This document shows positions 1 to 12,949 of a stretch of DNA of 64,000 nt, piece after piece. The stretch is from Apostichopus japonicus (Eukaryota > Echinodermata > Holothuroidea > Aspidochirotida > Stichopodidae): the NCBI RefSeq assembly GCF_037975245.1, contig NC_092572.1, positions 25,238,489 through 25,302,488 of the forward strand. The letters run 5' to 3'. Under the pieces are notes generated by a model, which had not been told where the DNA came from, ran no database searches, and worked only from the letters and a program-made list of their open reading frames with translations. A program made the position numbers and the translations under genes. Position 1 is the stretch's first letter; each line of letters opens with the position of its first letter.

Positions 1-2250
1 ATCCAATTTATATTTTACGATCGGTCAGCAGAGCGATTTTTATCGGACGACTATCCGATTCGCGCAGTTTTGTCCAAAATAAATAGGATTTATTGTATTG
101 CGACAGCTATGCTATTAGTATTACTATTAGTATTATATTAATACTAGGCCCATATACATTTTGACCTTCATCTTCGGGCCGACCAACAATATTGCATCTG
201 TTTGCTGCTGATCTCAAGCGGAGAACGATACTAAAATTCGACATCACTCGCAACCTTTCATGAAGTAATTATTCTAAGCTTGTGGTTATGGTAGGCAAAG
301 TCACTGTTTTATTGAGGGATTAGTGAAAACTTGTTTTCCAAATTACTCTGCCTAGGAAAGCTGAAATTTATTATTAGTAAATATCAGAGATGGCTGCATT
401 AAAATCCTGTCACGCTTGGTTGATCTACTTTTACGACAAAACGCAGTTAGTGTGATGGTAAAGTGGGCTCTGCAGTTCTTATAATTAGCTTTAATACTAC
501 TAGCCAAGTCAAACTCGAAGTGAAGTTTGTAGCTTTTCGTGGAAGTGACTCTCAGTACATGTTTCAACTGTATATTCTACCCCTAAGAAATACTTAATTT
601 CACCATGACAACCTACAAGCAAGAGCCAATTTCACGAAAAACTACGAAACTACAGTTATTTGCTCTCCAAAATGACCCGTGTGTAGTACAGTATGTACTT
701 ACATATTTGTCAATAAAAGGAAGTTATAGTTTTGTGGTGTTTTAAGGCTTAGGTGTCAGAACTTCGCAGTGTCCATGCTACTACTAGACTAGTAGGCGTA
801 GGGCATAAGACACTAGTAATAGGCCTAGGCCCCTAGCCCTTTCTGTTGTTTTATGTCAGGTAAGATTTTGTGCAGCCAATTCCAACAGGCTAGGCTGGCA
901 GTGCAGGACGCATAAAGCAGGAAAGTCTATGCTCGGTTGACCCAGCGCTTGGAGAGTGTTATCTCTCAAAATACATTTTCAAATAGGCCTACATGTTCTT
1001 GCCAGTGTTATTCTTTGAGCAGAACAGAGGAAAGTATGAGTAAGAATCCAAAAGTGTAATCAGTTTAATAGCTATTGACAGAATTGAAATCTAGTGTAGC
1101 TCCAGAAAAAAAAAGAACAAAAAAGAAAGATAAACTTTTCTACACCACCTCACCACACCTTCCTTCAATTAAGGATAAAGTAAACTTTGTAAATGGTGAT
1201 ATATGACAGTGAAAATAACACAATTTCAACAGTACTTGTATTAAACGTTGCCAAAGCATGATGTCCTCTGCCATGGTACAGAACCAGCTTCTGAATTAAA
1301 ATAATGCTGAAACTTCTCTCTTGTATTAATAGCCTCATGGCTAGCATGGCAACCTTTCATTTGCATGTCTTGCAAACTGACTGCACTCTCCTGAGCATTT
1401 ACAGTCTCATTTGTTTGTGTCATCTGTGCGGACTGTTAAGTTTTCTGTAGAAAGTTGTGCAAGGCACAGGTTGCTTTAATAATTTTATCCACATTCTGTG
1501 GTTGCAGCTTAATTCTCCTCTGGTAGATCCTCCAACGGGCTGCAAGGATTCCGAAGGCATTCTCCACGACCCTCCTGGCCCGTGAAAGGCGATAATTGTA
1601 AATTCTCTTCCCTTCACATAGGTGTTGTCCAGGATAAGACCTCATTAAATTAATTTTTAATGGGAAAGCTTCATCACCCACAGCAACAAAAAGTAGCTTT
1701 CCTATTTCAGGAGCTCCAGGGAGCTGTTGGTATGGAGGTATATTCAGCTCATTGCTGTCCATTTGCCGTCCTATTTGGCTCCTGGCAAAAATCCATCCAT
1801 CACTACATGACCTAAATGCACCAACATCGATTACAGTGAAACAGTAATTGTTGTCTACTATAGCCATGAGAACTACAGAAAAAGTGAGTTTGTAGTTAAA
1901 GAACACAGATCCTGAATTTGGTGGTGACTGGATAACCACATGTTTGCCATCAATTGCACCAATGCAGTTTGGGAATTGCCATCTATTGCGAAATCCTTCG
2001 GCTGTTGTCTCCCAATCCTTTTCCCATTGGAACGGACATGTACAGTGGTTGTAACTTTCTCCAGAGTATTTCGCAAGTCTCCGGAACTATGCCAACTATG
2101 GTGGATTTTCCAACCCTGTAACTATATGCAAACGACTTGTACGAGTTTCCTGTAGCCAAAAACCTACCAATGGATAGACAAAAATACAGAAATTCATTGT
2201 TCTTATTTTGCTACTTTCAAGTAAAATATCTATTTATTCTTTTCAAATAG

Positions 2251-3251
2251 GGGAGGCAGCGCAGAAAAGGTGGATGAACCTTAGAGATGCCCTCAATAAC
2301 TATAATAAAAAGATGAAGGGGCACAAGTCTGGGGACGAATACAGGAAAATAAAAAAATACCGATACGCTGATGTCATGCAGTTCTTATTGCCTTTCCTTA
2401 AACAACGAGAGTAAGTCATTGCTACGCATTAACAAAGAGAAGACCAATAATGATTATTTTTGACTTAATGAATCTGTATTATATTTGTTAACAAGTGTTT
2501 GTAGCTCTCATTTTGTATTTGATTCATGGAAATCTGCAAAGTAGTTAGTAGACTCAGCTTGAAAAACTTCATTAAAGTTCTTGTTAAGGTTATATGTTAT
2601 CACCTTCATGTTTTCTTGCAAAAACCTTGGTTATTAGTTGCAACATTTTCTGTGGTGTTTCAATTTCTATGGAATTGGGTAAAACCAAATTTTAGTTGAA
2701 ATTTGCATGTTGCCAAATATAATAAAAGAACTGTAGGTTGTTAGTTTGGATGGTACGTGGCACAATTATACTCTACTGGTTTGCTTTTCATAATTCCTTT
2801 AATTTTCTAAGGATGATTGTCATTGAATGTTTTATTTTATTTTATGTTATTTTTTAAATTTACATTTAGAACGTGTGGTAACTTGGAGGAAAGCAGATCT
2901 GTGGATCATCTTCCATCAGATACTCAATCCACGTCCAAAGAACTGGATATGGCATTAGAGGAAGCATGTGGGAGTACTTCACCAATCCACTCTCCCTGCA
3001 TTTCATCTCCCAAGGTGCCTACCCGTAAAAGGAAGGAGCAGAATCTGGAGACAGATTTTTTCATCCTTGAATATTTTAAAGAGAAAAGGCAACTTCTGAC
3101 TAAGGAAGATGATATTGATCTCTTCTTTAAATCAATGGCATGCACAGTGCGTAATTTTCCTATGCACCTCCAATCAGAAATTAAATTTGAAATTTATCAG
3201 ATAATTTACAGAGCAGAAATAAAAATGTTAGATCAACCCTCGGAGCCTTGA
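2251..3251 (+). CDS. MADF/BESS domain protein of the Harbinger element (partial gene model)
   Basis: Two exons can be read. The first (2251-2410) follows a TTTTCAAATAG acceptor and encodes EAAQKRWMNLRDALNNY through FLLPFLKQR, the C-terminal half of a MADF (Myb/SANT-like) domain; it ends at GA|GTAAGT. The second (2870-3251) follows CATTTAG, restores the frame as RETCGNLEE, contains a basic stretch (PTRKRKEQ) and ends with a BESS-like segment (DIDLFFKSMACTVRNFP) before a stop. In Harbinger elements a Myb-like partner is known to help import the transposase and bind the element ends; that role is inferred here. The exon for the first half of MADF was not found: it cannot overlap the minus-strand transposase exon and should lie left of 1436. 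The gene sits wholly inside the transposase intron. Confidence 0.75.
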
Positions 3252-5145
3252 AAAAATCCTTCAATTGCATCAAAAATATCAGCAGATGAATTTGAAGAAG
3301 CTGATCGATATCATCTCTCTTATCATGATGATTTTATTTATTCCATTTTTGCCATTTTGTTCTTCTATATTTGTATTAAATAGGTCAGTCCCGAATAGAT
3401 TGGCAAATTTATGTAGTGGAGTGGAAATCCATTTATTTAAGAACCCATACTTTCCCTTTTGGCATCCCATAGTTATTTTGCTTTACAGACAGCAGTGCTC
3501 TTAGGATGGCATATTCCTATTAGAGTCTATATCAATCCGGGAGAATGTTCTTTTACAGGAAAAGTGCCAAACTGCAGTAGGAGAACATCTTTTTTGATAT
3601 GTTATCAATCAGGGTCTGGTTTTTGTAGCTTTCATGTTTAAGAGCATGAATGGAAGTACATGTTGTGCAAAAATTGTGTCAATTCAGGCAATTTTAGTCT
3701 TCTGGCACTCTTCATATGCGTGTTCTCAAGAGAAATTCTGTTTCACATGATTTTTTTAATTCTGGGTTCAAGAGGAACTATAAAAGAGCCATCATCTTTT
3801 AATAGATTGGTTCATATTGTTTACATATTCTTGAAGGAAACACATATTCTGCAAACATTACAATACAAATTTGAAATTATTGGTTTGTGGTTCATTCTTT
3901 CAGTAGCATGTGGCTGAGAGGGTAAAGGTTAACTTCAGTACTCCATCAAGGTCTGTTAGGAATTTTGAGACTGGTGTCAGAGTTGTCACTATTTTAACTG
4001 AGAGGAATTTGTACTGTCCTGTATATTACTGTAAAAGGAATTTTGCTCTTATCAGCCTTCAATTGTTCCATTGGCTGAGTAAATCTGATTAACCAGGTAA
4101 CACCCTTGTTGATCAACATATAGTAACAGGTTCCAAACTACATATGAGAGGTGAATGTTACTTTTCATAAGGCAGTGAATCTGATTTTGATTTCTGGTTG
4201 AAATTCATTAATTCTGGCCGGTTGAAGAGAGTGTTGTACTATTTCTTTTACCAAATGCCAAATGTTAATTTACAGGAAGTCCTACAAAGGCACATGGTCG
4301 ACAACAATGTATCCTTTTGCACCTCTCTCTAAGTAGCCAGAAAATTAGACAATGCCACATTAATATATGTGGGCATTTTATTTTAATACCCAAGCATGAA
4401 CATTTTGCACATTTCAATTGCAATTTAAATGTATGAGATCCACCCTTTGATAATTTGTGATTTTGAAATGCCAAGTTAATGCAAACATGGTATAAAAGTT
4501 GAAACAAGTGGAAAATTCATGAAGAGAATGAAAATAAAGCGAATGAATTTGATATGAAACTTTGTCGTAATCTTGTAAGCATATCATTTTTTTTTAAAGA
4601 ATTAGTCTCAACAAATTATCAGGTGTCATTTGACTAATCAAGGAACATGAAATATGGGGCCAGTGATTTTAACAAAGATTACATGTGTTCAATAGTCGAT
4701 AGCCAACTGTTTAATAGATGTATATATTTCAGCTAGATGAGGTCTATCCCTGGCGGTCCTAGCTTTTGCTTGACGCCCTCTTGCGCCGCCCCACGTCAGT
4801 TTCAAACATTCCACACATTTCCTGCATGCCCCCCCCCCACTTTTCTTTTACTTGGACGCGGTAGCAAGGTGTAGCACAGTGCCAGATCAGCTGTTTACAA
4901 TGGTGTATCACATTTATTTTTAAGGAGGCCTGCCAATTCACCAGGTGTAGGCGTAGACTCCGAATTCCAAGATCTCCCAGCCCTCCTTGTTGCCGTGTTC
5001 AATCTCCCGTCTTTTAAGACCTTTACTTCCTTCCTTCCCTGGTGTCGCATGAAAAGATTACGCTACGGTGAAGATTATCAATTATTTTGAAAATGGCAAG
5101 TGTTTATTGGTAGACTTCATTACTGCAATATCAACGCTTGCTTAC

Positions 5146-5450
5146 CTGAGACAAATCGCCAATCTGTGACGAGCAGAAATTGGTTTTCTGAGCTGTGTCA
5201 CCTGTCTTTTGAGGTCATCTTGTACGAGGTCCAAAATGTGCTCAAACTGGTCCTCGTTCATCCTGAAGTAATTATAGAACTTGTCTTCGTAGCTAGAGAG
5301 TTCTCTTACCAGAGTGTGGTACTCGCCGAGCTCCTCGCGCTTTTTATTTATAGCATGTACCCACAATCGGGGACATCTCTCACGGTTCTTCTTCCATAAC
5401 TGATAGAGGAGCATATCTTCGTCCATTTCGTTGTCTGCCATGTTTCTCAC
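5146..5450 (-). CDS. Harbinger transposase exon 1
   Basis: This exon gives the transposase N-terminus, residues 1 to about 101, with the start ATG at 5450 and an in-phase GTAAG donor at 5145. The frame is open throughout. It lies 170 bp inside the right terminal repeat, as expected for a transposase whose promoter is in the subterminal region. Confidence 0.8.
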
Positions 5451-5622
5451 TTAACTGAGTTGCATTGAAGTTCAGACGTACGCGCGCATACAGGTTGCTA
5501 CATAGAATACGCACTCCGTTTAAATATCGCTGTAGTGTGACCTGTTCCCCGATCCGATTTATAGGAGCGATTTTATATCGGATCAGTTTCCGATCCGATA
5601 TCGCTGTAGTGTCACCGGCCCT

Positions 5623-6970
5623 TTATTGCTGTGTTGTACGTTGTGTTATACGCTGCACGTGGTGCTGTCTTTGGCGCCGTGTTGTACGCTGCGTTTAGAC
5701 GCCTCGTTGAGGAATTGCGCTTACAGAAACGTTCTGTGTAATGCAAGAATAAATGTAAGAGCCGTATACTGTAAGAACAACATTTTATGAACCTTGTATG
5801 CTAAAGGAGGTTTGAATAAAACGGTACCACTGTGCCACGGGCACTTGAACATCTTTACCATTGTCATCTTTTTGTCGAGACTCTTTCAACCATCCCACGT
5901 TTTAAGACTGCCCCACCAGACAGGAAAGTGACGTTACAATACTATATACTTTATGCAATACGAGGCATGTGCACGCTATTGTCCAGACTGGTTCGAGATA
6001 AACTCGAAGACGAAGATGCTACTTGTTGTGTTCCTGTGTTACTGGTCTCACAAATATGGCTTACATGATCAATGTATTGTAGTTACTGAGCTAAACTGCT
6101 ACTGAACTGTTTGTATGTATTTAGATCCTCCTGCAAGCAGGAACTCGCAAAGAAGCCATCATTGCATATCAAAGCCGCAAGCTGACCGAAGTCAGTCTCT
6201 AAGATTCATATATAACGTCCATGATAATGAATTGTCACTTGTCAACAAATGACATTGACGTTGTGACTAGTGACAAACTACGAAAGAGCTGCACTGTCAG
6301 TTGAGTTTATATTTCAACTTTCATGCAAGTTTCTTCTTATCGTATGTCTGCGCATGACGTGTGCACACATCAAATTCCGTATGAGTAACTAACGTGAGCT
6401 TTCACAAATAGCTGAGTATTCCAAAATATATATTTCTTTTATTTTCAACTATCAATGGTAACACTCATTTAGCGATACAAAACACGCTTTTCTTACATGG
6501 AGCCCTCAAACATGATTTACAATTAAAGAAATCGGAAATTGAAACACATATACATTTAAAGAACAGAAAAAAATAAGCATAAAACACAAAATAAAATCAT
6601 AAAGAATGCTGAAATAGAAGTACAGCGAGTAGATCAAACATATCAAGGTCTGGTAAATACAAAATTACGAGGCATTAGAAATAATTTCATTAAAACTTGC
6701 AAAAGTGATAGCATGTTTTATCTTAGGATTGAACTCTTTCCATTCTTTTGCCGCTATTTAAATATAAGTATTTAAATATATGTCTATGGTATTCAGTGTA
6801 TCCCCCCTGTGATGTAGAAATTCTTTGACGATGAGGATCTTAAAAAATGGTTATATAATTCCGATATTGGGGTAAATGGTTCTTTCCAGTAAGATGGGGT
6901 AAGATCATTAATTATTTTATATGTCATTATAATTTTTTTAATATTTTTTTTATATATATCTATCAAAGGT
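5623..6970. other. No gene seen; AT-rich flank of the Harbinger element
   Basis: I see no convincing coding exon, repeat array or RNA gene here. The short open frames have no recognisable domain and no paired splice sites. Confidence 0.5.
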
Positions 6971-6978
6971 CTTCCATC

Positions 6979-7740
6979 TTAATTCATCCAATAGCAAAGT
7001 AGCGAAGTATCCGTATCTAAACATGGTTTTATTCTCCTAAGAGGGGCAAGTCTAGAACCAATCATGTGGAATACATATACTATTTGCCCATGCCATAGTA
7101 AATGACAATCAATTCTTACATCTAGAATTTTACAACTATTCACATTACTAAGACAATGACCATTATTAGCGATATTTAGCTTTTCATCATTCATCGCCTC
7201 GCTGTTGAGAACAGATTAGTACTTGTTTTTATTGAAATTAATAAGCATATTGTTCAGTCAGCTTGATTCCAGTAACTAAGAGAGTACAGTCATCTGCGTA
7301 CATGTCTGCTTTACAATGCTTAGGCATAATTCAAAAACATAATTAAATTATAGTAAAAATAAGAGTGGGCCAAGTATTGAACTTTGTGGTACTCCGCTCA
7401 CTATGTTGAGATATGATGAATTGGTACAATTGATTTAAACATTGCCTTCTATCATTAGGTAAGATGCCTTGCAGTTGCCGAATTGGAAAATGTATGAGCT
7501 TTCAACTTATCTATGATTTTTTTGTGGTCTACTAAATCAAATGCCTTTCGTAAAACAAGAAGAATTGCTCTTGTTTGTTTACCCTTATTGATGGCTTCCA
7601 TTCATCCATCAGTTAATTTTAACAACGATAAACAATTGATAAACTTTGCATATGTAAATCAGATTTCAGCGTGAGTCTACTTTTTGAAGAATCCACTTTG
7701 TCAAATTTTTCAAGTTTATTCAATCTCGAAAATCTGTCGC
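6979..7740 (-). pseudogene. Decayed non-LTR reverse transcriptase fragment
   Basis: Read on the minus strand, the segment contains in order a KAFDLVDH motif (near 7540), VSGVPQSSILGPLLF (near 7390), MYADDCT with the YADD polymerase box (near 7300), and the C-terminal LDVRIDCHLLWHGQI and LRRIKPCLDTDTSLL segments (6979-7194). These are the ordered motifs of a LINE reverse transcriptase. They lie in different frames separated by stops, so this is a dead 5'-truncated copy. No endonuclease or ORF1 was seen. The clade cannot be fixed by eye. Confidence 0.8.
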
Positions 7741-8284
7741 GTGAGAAGCAAAACTTTACTAAGCAAAGTTGTTATCAAATTTGAATATAAATGAGCAACC
7801 AACTAACGAGAAAGATATTATTGTAATAAATAAAAAAATAACAAACAATAATTAACAAACAATCACTGAAAGAGATTGTATCACATCAAAGTTATCGTCA
7901 TGAATATAAAGCTCATGATCGACATTTATACCACGGAAACACTAAATAACTGAAACAATTAGTCTAAATAATGATTATTGGTGTTACCTACTCGAAACTG
8001 TTTAGATGACATAAACATAGCCACTGCAAAATTCATTCTCCATTGCATTGCTCGACAGCCCGAATCAAATTTCGAAAGTCTAGTTGTTGAGTTATGTGTT
8101 GAACTTCACTTTGCTTCAAGTTCGCGGTATGGGACATTCCTTAAATTTGTTATTTTGTAATGTACTTTTATATAATAATAATAAATCATAATAATATTCA
8201 GCAGTTATTTTAACGACGCATAAGCGACCAAAAATGTGGGAGAAACACGCGAAAGCTTATGGATAACAACTTAATCGTCGGGTG

Positions 8285-8482
8285 GGTTCCAATTTAGTAT
8301 TGAAACTCAAATTTTGTATATTTCAATTTTAGAAAGTTATTTCAGATGGGAAAGCCGTAGATTGCTCTTGGATAAAAAAAAAAACCTTACTATGACCAGG
8401 CCTGGTAGCAAACCCGGAACCTCCCGATTGGTAAGGCTCATTGGTTCAAATGCCACCGCCTTTATCCACTCGGCTTCAACGG
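8285..8482 (-). repeat. tRNA-derived SINE, copy 1
   Basis: On the minus strand the unit starts with a pol III A-box-like segment (GCCGAGTGGATAAAGGCG) and a B-box-like GGTTCCGGGTTTGC, then a body with TTATCCAAGAGCAATCTAC. The same body recurs at 11146-11345 and the head at 49893-49993. Acceptor-stem pairing is absent, so it is a retroposon rather than a tRNA gene. Confidence 0.65.
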
Positions 8483-10755
8483 TATGATCGCCCTCTTGTG
8501 TACGTTAGCTTTACCACAGGCACACTGAACAACGCGTTTCCAACCACCCACAAAACAAACAGACTTTACACTGCAAAAACGAAAGTAAACATTTCGATAA
8601 GCCGATGAAAACAAACAACAACTGCTTCGCAGTGTGATAAGATAATTGTGAAAAATAATATGCAAATAACATGCCATCAGAGATGTTCAGTATGTCTACT
8701 TCTGGCATATCAAGTCAGTGAACTTGAAAGAAATGTATACTGTTTGTTTACTTTGGTATACTTCCTTTTGTTTCCTAATATGTACACATATATCATATGC
8801 ATAAACACATTTTTTGTGTCCTCTTAATATTGACTTTTTTAAACTTTCGCAAAGTTGAACTCTTTATGAAGAGATAAAAAAGACAAAGATTAATATATGA
8901 AACAAAAATCTTCCACAATAACTTTCGAGTTGGCGAACAGATGGAATGCTTAAAAGTACGAGAAGTTGTATAGGGGGTTGAACTGCCTCGTGTTTACAGC
9001 TGCAGCTACTGTGCAGCTACTAGAGTGGACATTGTCCCCTCCCAACTCGATGCCTCTGGTAGGATCTGTAATTGCCATAAAGAAATTATGACAGACACCT
9101 TTAGATTCCGTATGTTTATTGCTGAAACTTCATATCAAACTTGACAGCGCTTTCGCGTTTCTTTTTAACTTTTCGAAAAATACCATTAACTATTCGTCTT
9201 GTTTTTTTCTTTTTTTTTCACTTTTGAATGTTGGATTGTAAACAAGTATAACCAAAATGTATAGAATCATAAACGACATAATGTAATTGTGCTAAAACAA
9301 TTGTGTTTTTCAATTCCAAAAAACAGAGAGTGAAATAGCAAACGTTTACACAAACAATGCTTCATGATGTAATCAAGTGAGGTAATATTTTTGGAAAAAT
9401 CTTGAAAACAAAAACAGTGCTTTAAAGAAGGATTTGTCAATTTCACGGTCACATACCGCTGAACACATAATATATTTCAAGTTGACGAAGGTAAAATGAA
9501 ACATCACGTCTCCATACATAATGAGCAAATACAGTTGTGACAGTTGGAAAATGGTAAGCTTTGTCATTTGCATACACACGTTTCATACAACGTGCCTTAC
9601 GTTCAATGAAGAAAATAAGAACTAATTACAACGCATTTCGCAACAAGGAACTACTTAACATATTTCAAAAGACAAATATCTACATGTCATATCAAGTCTG
9701 AGGAAAATGAGGGACTCTATTTTTAGGTGCAGGAATAAAACATCACAATATGTGAGAATTTTACATGTTTAGCAAGATAAAATACGTTTCCAGAACAACG
9801 TTGCTCAAGATTTATGAAAATATATAAAAGCTAGCAAAAGATAACTTAAAAATTATAGATTTTATTGCATCTATTGGGTAGATCATTAACCACTTGCTGG
9901 GCAATGATCACTTGTACCAGGTTTGAGCATTCCCATGTCCACCAAACTTGCAAAAACATGATATCAAACAAAAATTTCACAGTCTTCTCACTCCATTTGA
10001 AAGGTAAGAAAATGGATTAAATTACAACATTAACAACTTTATTACAATTTTCCGACAGCAATGTAATATCCATCTTCTATATTTTCAATTACTTGGCAGA
10101 AAACACGTGCTTCATCTGATTGACTGTTCGTTCCATTTTTCCTTAATTGGGCTTCCTCGAAAGATGAACTAAACAATACATGTTTACGATGATTGCTCGT
10201 TATGGCGGGAAACACTTATAATGCTATTGACAGTGTTCTTTCTGTTTTAATGAGTCTTAAAAGCTGGCTGTTTCATAGATCACTTGTAGGTAAGGTCTCT
10301 TGGTTTTCTTGAAATAGTTTATTTTCCAACTGCCATGGCATGTCACTGTGCGAAATCAAAACACAAATTATAAGTTTCTAAGAATAACCCACATACTTTG
10401 TTTACTATAGATTAAGATGACAAGCGATCCTGAGCTAATAATAAGACCTACCGGTATGAATGATTCAATTTCTTCTCGTTTAATTTGTTTATAATTGTTT
10501 CTTAAAACAAAAAAATTGGAAACGTTATCCACCTTTATAAAAACAATATCGTATATGTAGTTCAAAATCATTCTTGAGCATTCAGTGAAAGAATGTCTTT
10601 TGTGATTTTAAATGTTCTACATTGAAAAACAAGGACGAATTTGCAATGTAGCATAAAGAAAGGTTCTTAAACCAGAGTTAACATCCATGTTCAAACATGA
10701 AGTAAATTTATTTAACGAAAGAGACTGGAATAAAAAGAAGAAAAGGTAGCTTACC
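8483..10755. other. No gene seen; AT-rich intergenic stretch
   Basis: No domain-bearing frame was recognised. A hydrophobic minus-strand stretch near 10380-10460 (GLIISSGSLVILIY) could be a membrane segment but has no linked exons. The rest is low-complexity AT-rich DNA. Confidence 0.4.
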
Positions 10756-11145
10756 TCCATTCCCTCCGAAAAAGTAGCACCTGTAATTTATAAAAATTGA
10801 GAATATTTGTAAATCAAACAACTAAGATTTTACTCATTATTGAAAAGGCATTAAATGGTATGTATTGTACTCAGAGAATATTCGTTTTACATATCAAAAG
10901 TTCTGTCCCATGATTTACGAAACAATAGTTTAAATATCCACAACAATGTTATAGCGCTAATTCTTGTTTCTTTTTTTAATGGTGATAGTGATGTTGAGGA
11001 TGTCATTATGCAAATATTTACAAAGGCTAGAAAGCTATCAAAATATTCCGCTTAGTGTGCTCAGTAATTTCATAAAGTATATTTTATAAGGATTTTAGTA
11101 GCAGCTGCGGTTGTGATAATAATAAATAAAATCAGGCAATTTCAA

Positions 11146-11345
11146 ATCGGGTGGTTTCAGCAATTTAGCTGAAATTTGGAATCTTTTCAATTTGGAAAGT
11201 CATTTCAGATGGGAAACTGTAGATTGCTCTTGGATAAAAAACCTACCTTATAAGACCCGGCCGGACATTGAAACCCAACCTCAAGATTGTTAAACCACAT
11301 TACTTCATTTGCCAACGACTTTATCCACTCGGTCACAGCATATAG
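11146..11345 (-). repeat. tRNA-derived SINE, copy 2
   Basis: This copy aligns with the SINE at 8285-8482 over the body (CATTTCAGATGGGAAA, GATTGCTCTTGGATAAAAA) and over the tRNA-like head (ACTTTATCCACTCGG on the plus strand). It is more diverged in the B-box region. Confidence 0.6.
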
Positions 11346-12121
11346 GATGTATGGTGCATCCAATAACCATACAATATCCAATAACATCCAAATACCGAGC
11401 TTTTCGGTTGCAATGGTTTGCCTTAATGATTATAAATAATTATTTATGTCTCTTTGATTGTTGTTGAACGTTTGCTTCAATGCTATATGTCACGTTTTTA
11501 TCAACGATTGTAAAACATGTATAAAGATGAAGGATGTAAAGAAGGGATACTATGGTAATGAAGTTGCTTTTGACATAAGTCAAGGTGTATGCAAGTTAAG
11601 GTTACCTCCGCCTTGTAATCGTCATTATTCATCACCCGTCCATTTTCTTGTTGCTGAGAAAAGAAAATTATTTCGTTACTGCCTCTTCAACTTTTGCATT
11701 GTCGCAACCATTGTAATTAACTGATCCCAATGTAAAAGTCACTACAAAGTATTGATATTTTTGTCATATTAATTACTTGTTTAATACTTATTAAAACGTA
11801 TCCATTACATATATATATATTTGACGATAGTCTTAGCTACAAATATTACCTTTTTCGATTCCTGCATATCGTTTAAGCATAAACAGGATATAACAAGTGA
11901 CAGAAAACGTTGTGAAATACCAGTTCCAGGAGCTTAAAATTTATTCTTGAGCCACAATGTTTTTGTTTTCCTAAAAGAATAAACGAATAAACTCTTTGTG
12001 TAAACATCTAAGACAGAAATAGACATCTGTACAAAAAGTTAAAGGTTTTAGACATTTAGGATATTTTTCTAATATATTTGAAGTTTTGAAAAGACGGTGG
12101 AATCATCAATTGTTTACTAAC

Positions 12122-12177
12122 CTTCCATTTGCCATCCTGATCAAGCTGAAACCACTGTGCTGTCGGATTCCATTGAA
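12122..12177 (-). other. Possible isolated exon
   Basis: The minus strand shows TTTAAATAG|TTCAATGG as an acceptor and GGAAG|GTTAGT as a donor around 56 bp. In phase 1 it reads QWNPTAQWFQLDQDGKWK. A second short splice-bounded piece lies near 10756-10781. I cannot link either to a gene, and both may be chance. Confidence 0.2.
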
Positions 12178-12424
12178 CTATTTAAATCAAAAGAAAGCAA
12201 ATACCTTTAATCAAAATTAAAATAATCAAATATAACTGCTTTACCACTAAATCCGAAACAAGCGAAACACATGTATATTGAGATATTACAACTCACTGAC
12301 TGTAGGACCAAGTTTAGATTATTCTCTAATGCAAAGTATACTTTGTAACAATGCTTTTGTACAGTTTGGTATGCAAAAATAACGATTGTTACTATTTGCT
12401 TTAACATAACACCTTATGATAACC

Positions 12425-12640
12425 TGTTCCAGAGACAATCCCTCCAGTCGGCAGCAGTTATGTACTGCGCTCAATGACAAGTTACCTCACAGGTACCCAT
12501 TTAACCCCTGGGTGGAAAGGCAAGTGAGATAAAGCATCTTGCCCAAGGACACAACGTAATTAACAAGGCAGGAATCGAACCAGCAATCCTTGGATCACGA
12601 GTCCGACGCCTTAGCCAATTGGCCACCACGCTCTCATAGA
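12425..12640 (-). repeat. tRNA-derived SINE of a second family
   Basis: On the minus strand the head reads GTGGCCAATTGGCTAAGGCG (A-box), an ACTCGTGATCC anticodon-loop-like part and GGTTCGATTCC (perfect B-box). The 5' GAGAGCG and 3' CCTGCC do not pair as an acceptor stem, so this is a SINE head. The following body (AAGATGCTTTATCTCACTT) is unlike any tRNA. Confidence 0.65.
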
Positions 12641-12828
12641 TCGTATTAAGTATTCAGGTATTCACAGCCCATAGTCTTAAACCGGTCAGAAGTGCAAACA
12701 TATGAAATGAAACACTCAAGCCGTGCAGTGCAAACGTGCGCGATTTCCTTACATACCTTGCAAATTGTAGCGACTAATGGAAATTACCTTATCAATTAAT
12801 GGAACTTACCTAATACTCCCTTCTTTTC

Positions 12829-12949
12829 TAATTCCGTAAATAAACATTCACCGGAATTCTCGGGCAGTAGGCAACATTCGAATCTGTTGTTTGGGTATTG
12901 ACAACAAGTAATGTCAGCGGTTGGCACAAGGCGTATCTCAGTTATTTCT
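12829..12949 (-). CDS. Ig-NACHT receptor, putative last exon
   Basis: The exon reads EITEIRLVPTADITCC then NNRFECCLLPENSGECLLRN and a TAG stop. It joins the previous exon in phase 2. The acceptor (TCATACGAG) is weak. A GTAAGTT sits just past the stop (12810-12805), so the stop might instead be a late mutation in an exon that once spliced onward. Confidence 0.45.

Larger units (their letters stand above)
1436..5450 (-). pseudogene. HARBI1-like transposase, two exons, frameshifted
   Basis: Exon 1 (5450 down to 5146) encodes about 100 residues starting MRNMADNEMDEDMLLY, including the YFRMNEDQFEHIL helix usual at the N-terminus of DDE_Tnp_4 proteins, and ends at a CAG|GTAAG donor. Exon 2 (2163 down to 1436) starts after a TAG acceptor and reads FLATGNSYKSF, then AIDGKHVVIQSP (first catalytic Asp), a region with a further Asp near CSDGWIF, VGDEAFPLK and RRVVENAFGI (catalytic Glu), ending in HNFLQKT. 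The join is in phase. One extra base in the run around 2018-2028 throws the frame between the VPM segment and the EKDW segment, so the copy as read cannot make full-length transposase. The protein would cut and reinsert the Harbinger element. The 3-kb intron contains the oppositely oriented MADF gene. A sequencing error at the short homopolymer is the main alternative to a true frameshift. Confidence 0.85.
18..5622. mobile_element. PIF/Harbinger DNA transposon, near complete (about 5.6 kb)
   Basis: The right end at about 5540-5622 carries a GTGTCACCGGCCCT terminus preceded by ATCGCT and ATCGGAT/CCGAT subterminal motifs. The left end at about 18-75 shows the same motifs in inverted order, diverged. 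Both ends are flanked by TTA (15-17 and 5623-5625), which fits the 3-bp TWA target duplication of this superfamily. Inside lie the two genes typical of Harbinger elements: a DDE transposase on the minus strand and a MADF protein on the plus strand. The left terminal repeat is much more decayed than the right, so the left boundary is less certain. The stretch 75-1435 inside the element shows no recognisable coding exon. Confidence 0.75.

Noticed and set aside
352-660. Candidates for the first MADF exon (for example the ATG at 605, in CACCATGA)
   Set aside because: The translations lack the MADF N-terminal pattern and no donor in the needed phase follows.
12560-12640. Possible tRNA gene on the minus strand
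   Set aside because: The A and B boxes are good, but the acceptor stem does not pair and a SINE-like body follows.
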